A stretch of DNA of 47,500 nt from Symbiodinium natans (Eukaryota; Sar; Dinophyceae; Suessiales; Symbiodiniaceae), in NCBI GenBank assembly GCA_905221605.1, contig CAJNDS010002141.1, positions 1 through 47,500 on the forward strand, written 5' to 3'. The notes below the pieces were generated by a model that was given only the letters and a program-made list of their open reading frames with translations, had not been told where the DNA came from and did not search any database. The position numbers and the translations under genes are program-made. Positions 18,437 through 28,320 of this stretch are shown here, piece after piece (the first letter of the stretch is position 1; every line of letters starts with the position of its first letter).

Positions 18437-18779
18437 CGAGGTTGCGATAAAAGCCATTAAATCTACTGGACGTCTTAATGATAAAATAGAATGACATTGA
18501 AAGACTTCTCATAAAGTAAAATAGGATGAAGAAAGAAGTAAATAAGATAATGAATCCTGCATTTTCATTTGGTACAGCTTTTAACATAGCAATCGGCATA
18601 AGAAATACCATTCAGGTACGATATGTAAAGGAGTAAGTAATCCACATGCTTCTAATGCATTATCTGGATGTGAGAAAGAAGAGAAGCCGATAATAATGAA
18701 AGGAAAAATGCTATTTTATTATTAGTGGAATTCCTTAAAGGAATATCAGAAGATAGAAAATGTAGATCAAAAATATGAA
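18437..18779. other. AT-rich island inside the GC-rich minisatellite
   Basis: About 340 bp of strikingly AT-rich sequence with sharp borders against GC-rich repeats. Plus-strand frames include short coding-like pieces, for example [20 protein letters not shown] and [16 protein letters not shown], in different frames. No intact gene is seen. It could be a decayed organelle-derived or foreign insert, or simply an AT-rich intergenic piece. Confidence 0.45.
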
Positions 18780-19526
18780 AAATGGCGGGGGCAACCCTGG
18801 GCATCCTGGCGGGGCAACCCTGGCGGGGGCCACCCTGGTGGGGGCAACCCTGGCGGGGGCAACCCTGGCGGGGGCAACTCTGGCAGAGGCAACCCTGGTG
18901 GGGGCAAACCTCGGAGACAACCCTGGTGGTGGCAACCCTGGCGGGGGCAACCCTGGCGGCGGGGGCAAGGTGAGGTATAAACATTAACATATATATATAT
19001 ATATATATGTGTGTCTGGAGTGTCAAAGGAGCGGGGGGCCACTAATGGACGACGAAGCATAAAGGTGCACGATTCCTGAATTGGCGGCGAGGCCAACGGG
19101 GGGCAACCCGGGCAACCCTGTCACCCTGGCGGGGCAACCCTGGCGGGGGCAACCCTGGCGGGGGCAATTCCGGCAGGGGCAACCCTGGCGGCAACCCTGG
19201 CGAGGGCAACCCTGGCGAGGGCAACCCTGGCGAGGGCAATCCTCCCTGGCGGGGGCAACCTTGGCGGGGAGCAACCCTGGCGGGGGCAACCCTGGCGGGG
19301 GCAACCCTGGCGGGGGCAACCGTGGCGGGCGGCAACCCTGGCGGGGCAACACAACCCTGGTGGGGGCAACCCTGGCGGGGGCAACCCTGGCGGGGCAACC
19401 CTGGCGGGGGCAACGCTGGCGGGGGCAACCCTGGTGGGGGCAACCTGGCGGGGGCAACCTGGCGGGGGCGCAACAGCTTCTTAGGCCCGACCTCCCCCGC
19501 CGGAGTCGCGCGTCGGGGGTTTAGGG

Positions 19527-19667
19527 TTAATCCATTATTACATTGTGCCCGATGGCAAGCAGGGATGCATCAGGTGTGGCAAGCTCGATCTGCTTGGCAA
19601 AGCAAGCAGATCTCGAAGCGGTAGCGTTCAGTTGTACCGGCCGCCGCCTGGCGCGGGCGGCCTATGG
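19527..19667 (+). CDS. Candidate exon with a CxxC motif (partial)
   Basis: One plus-strand frame is open throughout and reads IVPDGKQGCIRCGKLDLLGK followed by a Ser/Arg then Pro/Gly-rich stretch. CIRC could be half of a zinc site. Possible acceptors lie at the left edge or at AAGCAG (19601 region); the right edge runs into TTTAGGG. The sequence is not repetitive, unlike both neighbours. The protein is not recognised. Confidence 0.35.
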
Positions 19668-19699
19668 TTTAGGGTTTAGGGTTTAGGTTTAGGGTGTAC
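19668..19699. repeat. Short TTTAGGG array
   Basis: About four repeats, abutting the second copy of the 140-bp duplication. Confidence 0.85.
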
Positions 19700-19820
19700 G
19701 GTCTTTAGGACACAAGCCTTGACGTCCTTGTTAAGGCCCTGACTATCCGAGCCCAAAACCTGACGCCTACGAAAACCCCCAAGCCCCCAAACTCTGAAAC
19801 GCTACCCCAAATGCTAAACT
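19681..19820 (+). repeat. 140-bp direct duplication, copy 2
   Basis: Identical by eye to 16424-16563. CCCTAGA repeats follow at about 19825-19852 and lead to the acceptor of the next exon candidate. Confidence 0.92.
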
Positions 19821-19861
19821 GCTAAACCCTAGACCCTAGACCCTAGACCCTAAGCCCACAG

Positions 19862-19922
19862 CAAGCAAGAGCTCTGGTAAAGGATGGCATCCTCCAGAAA
19901 AAGCCCCTCTTTATCAGGCCTG
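19862..19922 (+). CDS. Candidate internal exon, basic peptide (partial)
   Basis: The acceptor CCCACAG|CAA and donor GGCCTG|GTATGT bracket 61 nt reading QARALVKDGILQKKPLFIRP. The peptide is faintly reminiscent of the (K/R)LVKDGxIxxKP segment of ribosomal protein eL19, but the similarity is too short to name it. Degenerate CCCTAGA repeats lie immediately upstream, fitting the array-exon pattern of the window. Confidence 0.42.
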
Positions 19923-21349
19923 GTATGTTCACGGATCTTGGTCGAGTTCGGGGTTTACCTGCGACATTTTCCCAGAGTCTTGTGGGAAGACTTACCTGCC
20001 CTGCCCCTAAACCCTAAGAATCATATTCCCTCAGTCCCTAAATCTGGGGCGGGGCGGTGGGTCACTAAATGGCTCACTAAATCTTCTCGCTAAATCCTAA
20101 AGAGCGGGGTCCCTAAATCATATTCCCATGATTTTACTCCCTAAGTCTTTTCCCAAAGCCCTAAAGAGGGAAGTCTTGAAATTCTGAAGAGGAGAGCCGC
20201 TGAATTCCAAAAGGGAATTACTACCTCCACATTTAAAGAAATATTTTTCGTCGAAAATCCGGCTGTGAGACTGCTTTCCATTACGGGGGTTTCCATATGG
20301 GGAAATACCGCCACATTGAAAGAATTGTTTCCGGGGGGGTTCAAAAATCTGTCTGCAGGCTTCGTTTTTGATTTCTGAGCTGCAGTCTGGATCGTCGAAA
20401 CTACAATATATTCCTAATGTGCTTAATAGAGAATGCATGCATTGCCATGGTCTCATTATTGCAGTGCCCTGCCTTTCTTACTTATTGCGGTGGGGGGGGG
20501 GGTCCCACCAATTAAACAGATGCTCGGATAAAATCTTATCGGGATCCCTAGATCTGGTTCCCTGAAATTAACTCCCTAAGGCCGCCTAAAGGTGGGCGGG
20601 GGGGGGTTTAAATCCTACAGCGGAGATCCCCTAAATCCTAAACAGCATTCCTTTAGCTTTACTCTCTAAATCCTATTATATAAAGAACCTTGCTCAGTTG
20701 ATCTTATCGCTAAAGTCAACAAAGAAGGATCCCTCAATCTTATTCTCTTAATTTTACTCCCTAAATCCTATTGGGGAAGGGGGGGTGGGAGGGAGTCACG
20801 AAATCCTAAAGAGGGAACCTTAAATAGCCTCAAATCCCCAAAAATGAGACCCCCCCCCAACTCATACACGCTAAAGCCTTAGTGAAAAAAATTGTGCTCC
20901 CTTAGAAAATAGGATTTGGGGACTAAGCTTTGGGATGCTCCCCACTTCAGCGCCTATTCCCTACATCCTGTTAGCCAAGTCCTAAAGATAATGATGAAAT
21001 ATGTCCGATTCAAACTTGAATCGGCCGATTCAGTTCTGAATCGACCCTCAAACTAAAGATTGAAGTCATCGTAATGTTGCAATACTCACATTCATATTCA
21101 TACTGTGTATTGGCTTTATATGTATGAGTTGGCATGCAATCTGTGTACTCAATCTCCAACACGACAAATTCGCTTATAAGGACTTAGTTTGCTTCTAAAT
21201 ACAAGGGGAGAGGGTGCCAGGGGTCGGTCTTCCAAAATAAGCAGGACCAAAAAACACTCCCCACCACCCCCCCACTCCCCTCCACTTCACTCCGCTGCGC
21301 GTTCTGGGTTTGTTTTAGGGTGTTGTCAGGGCTTATTCTCCAAAACCCT
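19923..21349. other. No gene recognised; degenerate CCCTAAATC-rich sequence
   Basis: Isolated CCCTAAATCC-like motifs recur without forming arrays, with short G and C runs (near 20490, 20595, 20780 and 20850). A diverged relative of the palindromic unit at 22035 lies at about 21004-21065 (CCGATTCAAACTTGAATCGG). Reading frames here are short and lack splice context. Confidence 0.5.
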
Positions 21350-22012
21350 ATCGGTCCAGGGTTTAGGGTCTTAACGAGAAGCCCCGAAACCCCAAGCCTA
21401 TAGGGTTAAGCAATTAAACCTCAACCCTTAACCTTTAAACACCCTATAGGGTTAAGGTTTAAAGGTTTAGGGTTTGTAAACCTTGACCTACAATTCAACG
21501 GAAACGCGAAACCTTTAACCCTTGCAGGGTTAAGGTTTAAAGGTATAGGGTTTAAGATATAGGCACTCTAAACCCCTATCGATCCAGGGTTTAGGGTTGT
21601 AAAGAAAAGCCCCGAAACCCTTAGAATGAAACAAATAATAAGCCTAATTCTTTAACCTTTAAACCCTGTAGGGTTAAGATTTAAAGGTTTAGGGTTTAAG
21701 ATATAGGCATTTCAACCTTGACCTGCCAGTACACCGAAACCCTTAAACTTTATTGGTTAATTCAAGGTCTAGGGTTTAAGATATTGGTAGTTAACCCTTG
21801 ACGTGCAATTAAACCGAAACCTGCAGCCTGGAAACTTTATAGGGTTAAGGTTTAAAGGTTTAGGGCTTAAGATAAATGATTTTCAACCTAAGCCTGCAAT
21901 TAAACTGAAACACATAATTAACCTTCAAACCCTATAGGGTTAAGGTTTAAAGGTCCCCGGCTTCGCTTTTACAGAGAAGCCCCGAAACCCTATATAGGGT
22001 GGCAATTAACCT
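21350..22012. repeat. Degenerate repeats around a CCCTATAGGG palindrome
   Basis: About six units share CCCTATAGGGTTAAGGTTT, AAAGGTTTAGGGTTTAAGAT and a spacer with GCAATTAAACCGAAAC (near 21433, 21521, 21665, 21750, 21831 and 21921). Spacing is about 80-150 bp. The palindrome joins CCCTA and TAGGG half-motifs head to head, so the block may derive from telomere-like sequence. Confidence 0.7.
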
Positions 22013-22034
22013 AAACGCGCAATCTGAACAGGCT

Positions 22035-22670
22035 GGCCCGTTTCAAATTGAAACGGCCCGATTCAATTTGAATCGGGACCCCAAACCGAAGATTGAAGAT
22101 TGAAGATTCCCATCAACTCTTTCTGGGAATCTTCGATTTGAATCTTCAACGGGTGGCCACGGTGGCCCGTTTCAAATTGAAACGGCCCGTTTCAATTTGA
22201 AACGGGCCCCAAACCGAAGATTGAAGATTGAAGGTTCCCAGGAACTCTTTCTGGGAATCTCCGATTTGAATCTTCAATAGGTGGCCCGTTTCAAATTGAA
22301 ACGGCCCGTTTAAATTTGAGACGGGCCCCAACCCGAAGATTGAAGATTGAAGATTCCCAGGAACTCTTTCTGGAACTCTTCGATTTGAATCTTCAATGAG
22401 TGGCCCGATTCAAATTGAAACGGGCCGATTCAATTTTGAAAGCCATTGAAGATTCAAATCGAAGATTTCCACAAAGAGTTCCTGGGAATCTTCAATCTTC
22501 AATCTTCGGTTTGGGGCCCGTTTCAAATTGAAACGGGCCGTTTCAAATTGAAACGGGCCACCCATTGAAGATTCAAATCGAAGATTCCCAGAAAGAGTTC
22601 CTGGGAATCTTCAATCTTCGGTTTGGGGCCCGTTTCAAATTGAAACGGGCCGTTTCAATTTGAATCGGCT
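22035..22670. repeat. Inverted array of about 120-bp palindromic units
   Basis: Forward units start at 22035, 22163, 22283 and 22402 (partial). From about 22440 the same unit continues as its reverse complement for two copies. Each unit contains CCGTTTCAAATTGAAACGG, a near-perfect palindrome, and a hairpin AGATTCCCAG...CTGGGAATCT. The whole block is a large inverted repeat centred near 22437. Confidence 0.88.
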
Positions 22671-23141
22671 GTATGTGCTAAACGTACCACGTGCCACATA
22701 TCACTCTTATAGTAGTATTAAGAGTAATAAAAAGGTAGGTTTTGAAGGGGGGGGGGGTACCATATAGACATATATACATACACATACACATACATAATAG
22801 ACTAAATAAAGTAGCTTTAGGGCCCAGGTATATACTACAATTATAGGTAAAGGGACCCTTAGGGTCTAGTGCAGATGTTATTGACCGACACGAATATTCG
22901 ATCCGAAGTTGGGTGAGCTCTACAAGCAATCCCTATAAGACTTCAGAACCCCAAGCCTATAGGTTATTAGTATAACCCCACCCCCCACCCCTATAGGATT
23001 CTTAGGTAACCTACAAAAAACGTAGGTTTTGGGTTCGGAGGGTAAGCCAAAGCAACGCTGGTTTGCGTCATGGTTGGGTTCCTGTTGTCTTGTCGTGTTC
23101 ACAGCGTGCCTTCGTAGGTTTAGGAATCAGGGCATTAGCTT
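22671..23141. other. No gene recognised
   Basis: AT-rich sequence with a poly-G run near 22748, CA/TA-rich microsatellite near 22765-22800 and a C-rich run near 22980. No supported coding segment. Confidence 0.5.
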
Positions 23142-23179
23142 TCTAGGGTTTAGGGCTTAGGGTTTAGGGTTTAGGGGGT

Positions 23180-23227
<48 letters not shown>
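23180..23227. repeat. 48-nt uninterrupted poly-G run
   Basis: It follows a short TTTAGGG array (23142-23178). Its length may be inaccurate, since such runs are hard to sequence and assemble. Confidence 0.85.
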
Positions 23228-23228
<1 letters not shown>

Positions 23229-23582
23229 GAAGGTGGGGGCTGAGTGAGGGGATTCCGGGATATTAATATTAGGTAAACCTCCCACCCTCGAACACTCAAA
23301 CCTTAAACCCTCAAGCCTTAGACCCTAAAACCCTGAAACCTCGAAACCCCTCCAGCTCCAAAGAACCCTACCCTAAGTCCTATAATCATACCCTATAAGC
23401 TGTAGAAATCCATGAACCCTACAAACCCAAAAACCAAAGCCCTACAAACCTAACCCCTAAGCCCTAAACCTCTAAACCTCTAAACCTCTAAACCTCTAAA
23501 CCCCTGAACCCTAAACCCTAAACGCCTAAACCCTACACCCTAAACCCTAAACCCTAAACCCTAAACCCTAAACCCTAAACCC

Positions 23583-23660
23583 GCGAAGAGGCCCACCAAG
23601 GCCACCTTGGACACGCTGGGCCCCTGCCCTCCAGGGAGAGCCCTCCGCAGGCCGGTCTTT
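23583..23660 (+). CDS. Candidate exon (partial)
   Basis: GC-rich non-repetitive segment between a CCCTAAA array and a TTTAGGG array. One frame reads AKRPTKATLDTLGPCPPGRA and continues to a stop in the array. Splice borders are not obvious (AAG|AGG at left). The protein is unrecognised. Confidence 0.3.
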
Positions 23661-24537
23661 TAGGGGTTTAGGGTTTAGGGTTTAGGGTTTAGGGTTTAGG
23701 GTTTAGGGTTTAGGGTTTAGGGGTAGGGTTCAGGGTTTAGGGTTTAGGGTTTAGGGGTTTGGGGGTTTGTTTAGGGTTGAGGGTTAGGGTTTGGGGTTTA
23801 GGGTTTAGGGGTTTAGGGGTTAGGGGGTTTAGGGGTTAAGGGGTTGGGGGTTTGGGGTTAGGGGTTTAGGGGTTAGGGGTTCAGGGTTTAGGGTTTTGGG
23901 GCTTTAGGGTTCAGGGTTTAGGGGTTAGGGGTTTTGGTTTAGGGGTTAGGGGGTTTAGGGGTTAAGGGGTTGGGGGTTTGGGTTAGGGGTTTGGGGGTTA
24001 GGGGTTGAGGGTTTAGGGGTTTGGGGCTTTAGGGTTCAGGGTTTAGGGGTTAGGGGTTTTGAGGTTTGGAGCGTTTAGGGCTGGCGAGGGGGGGGGGGGG
24101 GGGGCGTTGTGGGGCTTTGGATTCGAGGTGTTGAGGACTTGGGACTTGGGGTTTGGAGGACCCTAAACCCTGAACCGTAAACCCTAAACCCTAAAATCCC
24201 TAAACCCGGGTTCAGAAAGCTTAGGTTTGGGAGTTCTTGGTGGTTTGAAAGCTGTGGGCTTGAGGTGAGGCTTGGTTTGAGCGTTAGGGTTTAGGGTTGA
24301 GGGTTTAGGAGTTCACGCTTTGGGGTTCGGGGTTGAATCCGGGTTTAGCATGAGAACCCAAAGCTCGTTGGTAAAGCCCAGCAGCATGGAGCACATTTTG
24401 GGACTTCAAGTCCCTGGTCCGTTTTACCTCCTCAGACCTAAGCCCTAAGCCCTAAACCCTAAACCCTAAACCCTAAACCCTAAACCCTAAACCCTAAACC
24501 AGTTTTAAGGCGATTTGGGCTGAAGGGGGTCTGACAG

Positions 24538-24617
24538 GCCGACAGGAAGCTGGGTGCTGAAACCCGACAACGATGTGCCGGGCTCCATTCTTCTCTCCCC
24601 CTTCCGCCCCCAAAAGG
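24538..24617 (+). CDS. Candidate exon (partial)
   Basis: Acceptor CTGACAG|GCC, donor-like AAAAGG|GTTTAG at the start of a TTTAGGG array. The frame reads ADRKLGAETRQRCAGLHSSL then Pro-rich sequence. Unrecognised. Confidence 0.35.
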
Positions 24618-24944
24618 GTTTAGGGTTTAGGGTTTAGGGTTTAAGGTTTAGGGATAGTTCTTTTGCAAGAAAGCAATAGTTAAGTGAAGTACTGGCGAAG
24701 CACTGATACAATTAAATTCTTCATGAAGATACAGGATACATTTAACAAAAACCGCCGCCCCATTATGGCTATTTTTGTGGGGAGGGGGGGAAGTGTCTCG
24801 TGTCCAGGTGGGTGTGGCGTGTAGGGTTTAGGGTTTATATAGGGCTTGGGTGTAGTGTTTAGGGTTTAGTGTTTAGAGTTTAGGGGTTAGGAATCAGGGG
24901 TGAATCTCATTATCCCAAAGCCTGATCCCACTGCCACTTTGCAG

Positions 24945-25007
24945 GGTGGTGTCGGAGCAACTTCAAAAGCTGATGGACAACACGACGTACTTTTACCGAG
25001 GTCCCGG
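24945..25007 (+). CDS. Candidate internal exon (partial)
   Basis: Acceptor TTTGCAG|GGT and donor CCCGG|GTTTAG bracket 63 nt. One frame reads VVSEQLQKLMDNTTYFYRGP, an amphipathic, clearly protein-like sequence. The next candidate (25302) also has VSE-L-KL, which may be coincidence or an internal repeat. Unrecognised. Confidence 0.5.
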
Positions 25008-25020
25008 GTTTAGGGAGGGC

Positions 25021-25022
25021 TT

Positions 25023-25079
<57 letters not shown>

Positions 25080-25115
25080 GAGAGAGAGATATACATATAT
25101 ATATATATACAAAGC
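25021..25115. repeat. (AG)n then (TA)n microsatellite
   Basis: Almost pure AG repeats to about 25089 followed by TATATA. Reading frames here (Glu-Arg repeats) are artefacts. Confidence 0.95.
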
Positions 25116-25301
25116 CCCTAAACCCCTAATCTGGGAACCCCTTAGCCCTAAAACCCTAAACCCGGAATCAACCCTAAACCCTAAACCCTAGGCCCCCAAA
25201 CCCTAAATCCCATAACTCCAAACCCCTAAACTGGGTCGTGGCCGGCCTGGGGCACATTTCAATTTCCAGGCCATACTTGGACTAGATGCATCCCTGTGCA
25301 G

Positions 25302-25344
25302 AGACTGTCTCGGAGAAGTTGCTGAAGCTTATACCCAGATCAGG
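25302..25344 (+). CDS. Candidate small exon (partial)
   Basis: Acceptor CCTGTGCAG|AGA, donor-like TCAGG|GTTTTAGGG. The frame reads TVSEKLLKLIPRS. Too short for identification. Confidence 0.38.
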
Positions 25345-25902
25345 GTTTTAGGGATTAGGCTTTGGGAATAACCCTAAACCCTAAACCCTAAACCCTTATA
25401 GGCTATCTAGGCATCTTCCATGTTACCTTATTGGGGCAGCCCTAGCCAGAGCATCTCGCCAGGCGCAGGGCATACCACACAAGCTATTTCTTGTGTGCTG
25501 TAGGAGTCGTGCTCTGTCAAATTTAGAACTAAGATGGCCTTTAGAAGTTTTCTGAAAAAGTGTTCCGAAATCTCATCCTCTCAAACTAGGTCCCCCAGAA
25601 ACTCCTGAATAGTAAGGGTACCCTTTTGCTGATTATCCATGTTTAGTAAGGAACCCCAAAAAAACAAAGGGTTCAGGGTCTAAACCCCTGAAACCGCACA
25701 GTTTAGGTTTTCAGCCGCCCGCCCCCTCGAGTGTATATCACAGTATCTTTTTTTAAGGGCCCTATAGCCTGTTTTGGGGACATAGTTTGTTTTCGTTCTT
25801 TTTTTCGGGGGTGGGGGGGAGGTTGGGGGGAACCCCATTGCTGGGGCCACTGAACCCACAACCCTAAACCGTAATTGAGTTTTGTTTCAACTTCACAGTA
25901 TT
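25345..25902. other. No gene recognised
   Basis: Contains a short CCCTAAA run (25370-25395), a diverged piece resembling dispersed-element sequence near 25610, and T/G homopolymer runs near 25800. No supported coding segment. Confidence 0.45.
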
Positions 25903-26002
25903 ATAGGGGTCGGAATAATTACTAATGGAATTCCCTTATGGTCCCTGTGTAATCATACTATAATAACCCCCAAAACCCTGTTCCAATTGTTCAGGCCCCT
26001 AT
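25903..26002 (+). mobile_element. Family D inverted-repeat element, copy 1
   Basis: Left end ATAGGGGTCGGAATAATT, right end AATTGTTCAGGCCCCTAT. About 100 bp with imperfect inverted ends. Similar to 26365-26461 and, inverted, to 47389-47488. Confidence 0.6.
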
Positions 26003-26147
26003 AACCCTCAACCCTCAACCTCAAACCCTAAACCCTAAACCCTAAACCCTAAACCCTAAACCCTAAACCCTAAACCCTAAACCCTAAACCCTAAACCCTA
26101 AACCCTAAACCCTAAACCCTAAACCCTAAACCCTATCCCATATTAGC

Positions 26148-26258
26148 GCCTCGGGGAGGCAACATCCTGGAGTTGTCGCACGGGAGCGCCTTCCACGTGG
26201 TTCCCTTGGGCGTCACGGTGTCGAACAAAGTGTCATCACACAAGCAGGCCTCTTTTTC
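26148..26258 (+). CDS. Candidate exon (partial)
   Basis: After a long CCCTAAA array and a TTAG acceptor, the plus frame reads GNILELSHGSAFHVVPLGVT then VSNKVSSHKQ, an even, protein-like composition. The 3' border is unclear, and a second CCCTAAA array follows rather than a TTTAGGG one. Unrecognised. Confidence 0.42.
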
Positions 26259-26364
26259 GCAGACCCGCCCTAAACCCTAAACCCTGAACCCTCAACCCTA
26301 AACCCTAAACCCTAAACCCTAAACCCTAAACCCTAAAACCCTAAACCCTAAACCCTAAACAAAT

Positions 26365-26461
26365 ACAGGGGTCGAAGAATTGCTTCTAGAATTTCCTTAT
26401 GGCCCGTTTTAATGATACTCTAACACGCCGCAACACCCTGTTCTGATTATTCAGGCCCCTA
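26365..26461 (+). mobile_element. Family D inverted-repeat element, copy 2
   Basis: ACAGGGGTCGAAGAATT at the left, ATTATTCAGGCCCCTAC at the right; internal sequence collinear with copy 1 (TTCCCTTATGG-like core). It directly follows a CCCTAAA array. Confidence 0.55.
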
Positions 26462-27519
26462 CATTAAACTCTTGAACCCTAAACTCTTGCCCTGAAGATA
26501 CAGGCTAGACCCTGAACCCTGTTGTTATTTCTTGGGATTGATGTTAAATTAAGATTTCAACGTTCTACGGGCCCGAATACCCTTTTAACATATCGCCCTA
26601 TTTACCCCTAGAAGCTGTGAAGCTTTTGTAGGGCCAATTTATAGGGGCCCCAAGGCACCTACACCCCAAACCTAAACCCACCCGAGATTCGCTTCCGTAA
26701 TCTGATGTTCACTTCATCTTCCATCCCTGAACCCTCCCAGAGGCGGGGGGCGCTCTTGGGCTTCCTACAAACAAATAAATACATTAACACATACATGAAT
26801 ACATACATTTATATTGATAGATATATAATTTTCGATACTTATATTTATGTACATAGTGAGGTACAGTGACAAAATTAAACAACAAAAACAACGGGGACAG
26901 TAATATTCGGAAGCGGCCGCAGGGCCTCTCCTGACGCCCTGTTCTTCTCTGTCAATTGTCCACACACTCTGAAACATTAAGGGGTTTAGGGTTTAGGGTT
27001 TGGGGTTTAGGGTTTAGGGTTTAGGGTTGTAATTCTGATCCCTGCTTTACTCCTGAACGCTGATGGTACTACATCCTCAACTATACTCAGTGAACCCAGT
27101 TCAACAAGCGATGTCAAGTTTTGACAGGAAGTGTTGAAACAGTTGCCCATATGGGCAATGCGACATGCCCTAAAGCAGTTTGCTTACAATTGAGCAGCCC
27201 AGTGGAGGGGTTCCGAACGTGGGGACTCTAGGTACGATGCATATAACCCTTGAAAAGGTTCTATGGTGGGGGGTAGAACAAAGTCTCCCATACCATTTTT
27301 CTTCAAAGCGAGCAAGTTAACATACGCGCCACAACCAAAAACAAAGGCAAGGGTTCCTGTTCACATCCGCTTGCCAGCGACAAACCTTATGCCCTAAACC
27401 CGAATCCCTATAAACCTAAACCAGTTGGGTACTACAGGACATTACACTGGGCGTAGGACTGGGATTTGACCAGAACTTTTCCAACCCAAATCCCGAAACC
27501 CTAAACTTCAAACCCTAAA
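26462..27519. other. No gene recognised
   Basis: Unique, moderately AT-rich sequence with a TTTAGGG array at 26981-27028 and scattered CCCTAAA fragments. I found no segment with both splice borders and a convincing frame. Confidence 0.45.
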
Positions 27520-27613
27520 CTAGGACCGGGAGTAGGCCCCTATTCCCTTTTTTTGGGGTTGGGGTTCCCTTGTAAGCCCTTTAAAACCAACGCATTCCTA
27601 CTCCCGGGTCTAG
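27520..27613 (+). mobile_element. Family B dispersed element, copy 1
   Basis: Left end CTAGGACCGGGAGTAGG, right end CCTACTCCCGGGTCTAG: 17-bp inverted repeats with one mismatch or gap. The core GGTTCCCTTGTAAGCCC is shared with family A, so B is a relative with different ends. Same orientation as all A copies. Confidence 0.7.
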
Positions 27614-27792
27614 TAAACCCCAAACCCTCCACCACTTTGGAGCTGTGTGGGAGATCCTGGGAGAGTTCCCACAAAGAATCAGGAGAATTCGGGCCCCGAA
27701 GCTCTCCCTCTGACCTGTCAACCCTGGATCCTAAACCCTAAACCCTAAACCCTAAATACTAAACCCTGAACCTACCTCAAGTATCCGAGCAG

Positions 27793-27863
27793 GCTGGGGT
27801 TCTTCGGGGTTTACGGGCTTCAGGCCCTACGGCTCTCGTGGTTCTTCACACGGCTTTGAGAGG
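27793..27863 (+). CDS. Candidate internal exon, hydrophobic/ARM-like (partial)
   Basis: Acceptor CCGAGCAG|GCT and donor GAGAGG|GTTTGTAGG bracket 71 nt reading AGVLRGLRASGPTALVVLHT then ALRG. The composition suggests an alpha-helical repeat, possibly armadillo-like. A CCCTAAA array lies 20 bp upstream. Confidence 0.42.
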
Positions 27864-28234
27864 GTTTGTAGGGGTTTCGGAATGCCTAAACCCTAAACCC
27901 TAAACCGCCTAAACCCTAAACCCTAAACCCTAAACCCTAAACCCTAAACCCTAAACCCTAAACCTTCAGAACTTAGGGCTGCCAGTCCCCTGCTTTGGAG
28001 GTACTGTACCTCGGAACCCTAAACCCTATAAGCCCCAAACCCTAAACCCCAAATCCCAAATCCCAAAATCCTAAGCCCTATACCCAACAAGCCCCGAGCC
28101 ACAAACCCTTAGGGTCTCGCATCCCAGGGTCCCCCCCCTTAAATAGTCTTAATTAGGCTCAGTTATCCCCAAATAGGCTTAATTGTGGGGGGAACCTGGG
28201 GGGTAGTATCCGTAAACCCTAAACCCTAAACCAT

Positions 28235-28320
28235 GCGGCGCTGTTAACCCCGGAGGCTGCAGAGTTCAAGCTGCGGGTGGGCATTGCAAACATCCAGGGG
28301 CCCACCTCTCAGCAGCTACG
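28235..28320 (+). CDS. Candidate exon (partial)
   Basis: It lies between CCCTAAA and TTTAGGG arrays. The frame reads AALLTPEAAEFKLRVGIANI then QGPTSQQLR, strongly protein-like. No acceptor AG is visible right at the left border, so the exon may start further in at GCTGCAG. Unrecognised. Confidence 0.45.

Larger units (their letters stand above)
16849..19475. repeat. 15-bp GC-rich minisatellite block (CTGGCGGGGGCAACC)n
   Basis: Clusters of the 15-mer and its variants lie at about 16849-16985, 17145-17480, 17500-17560, 17620-17645, 17830-17960, 18030-18100, 18290-18440, 18780-18975 and 19095-19475, separated by unique spacers and (TA)n tracts near 18000 and 18990. A 15-bp unit keeps all six frames open, which explains the many Gly-Asn-Pro, Ala-Arg-Val or Pro-Pro-Gly reading frames. 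Indels shift those frames, so coding is unlikely. Confidence 0.88.
23142..26360. repeat. Telomere-like arrays, cluster 23.1-26.4 kb
   Basis: TTTAGGG-type arrays: 23142-23178, 23661-24080 (very degenerate, with an internal tandem duplication of about 130 bp), 24616-24654 and 24822-24890. CCCTAAA-type arrays: 23515-23582, 24165-24206, 24449-24499, 25143-25207, 26022-26135 and 26270-26360. Exon candidates sit between a CCCTAAA array on the left and a TTTAGGG array on the right at 23583 and 24538. Confidence 0.85.

Noticed and set aside
16849-19475. Many overlapping ORFs of 60-240 codons (Gly-Asn-Pro, Ala-Arg-Val, Pro-Pro-Gly-rich)
   Set aside because: They arise from the 15-bp repeat unit, which holds all six frames open; indels shift the frame and no domain is present.
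19862-19922. Exon of ribosomal protein eL19
   Set aside because: The resemblance covers about ten scattered residues; not enough to name the gene.
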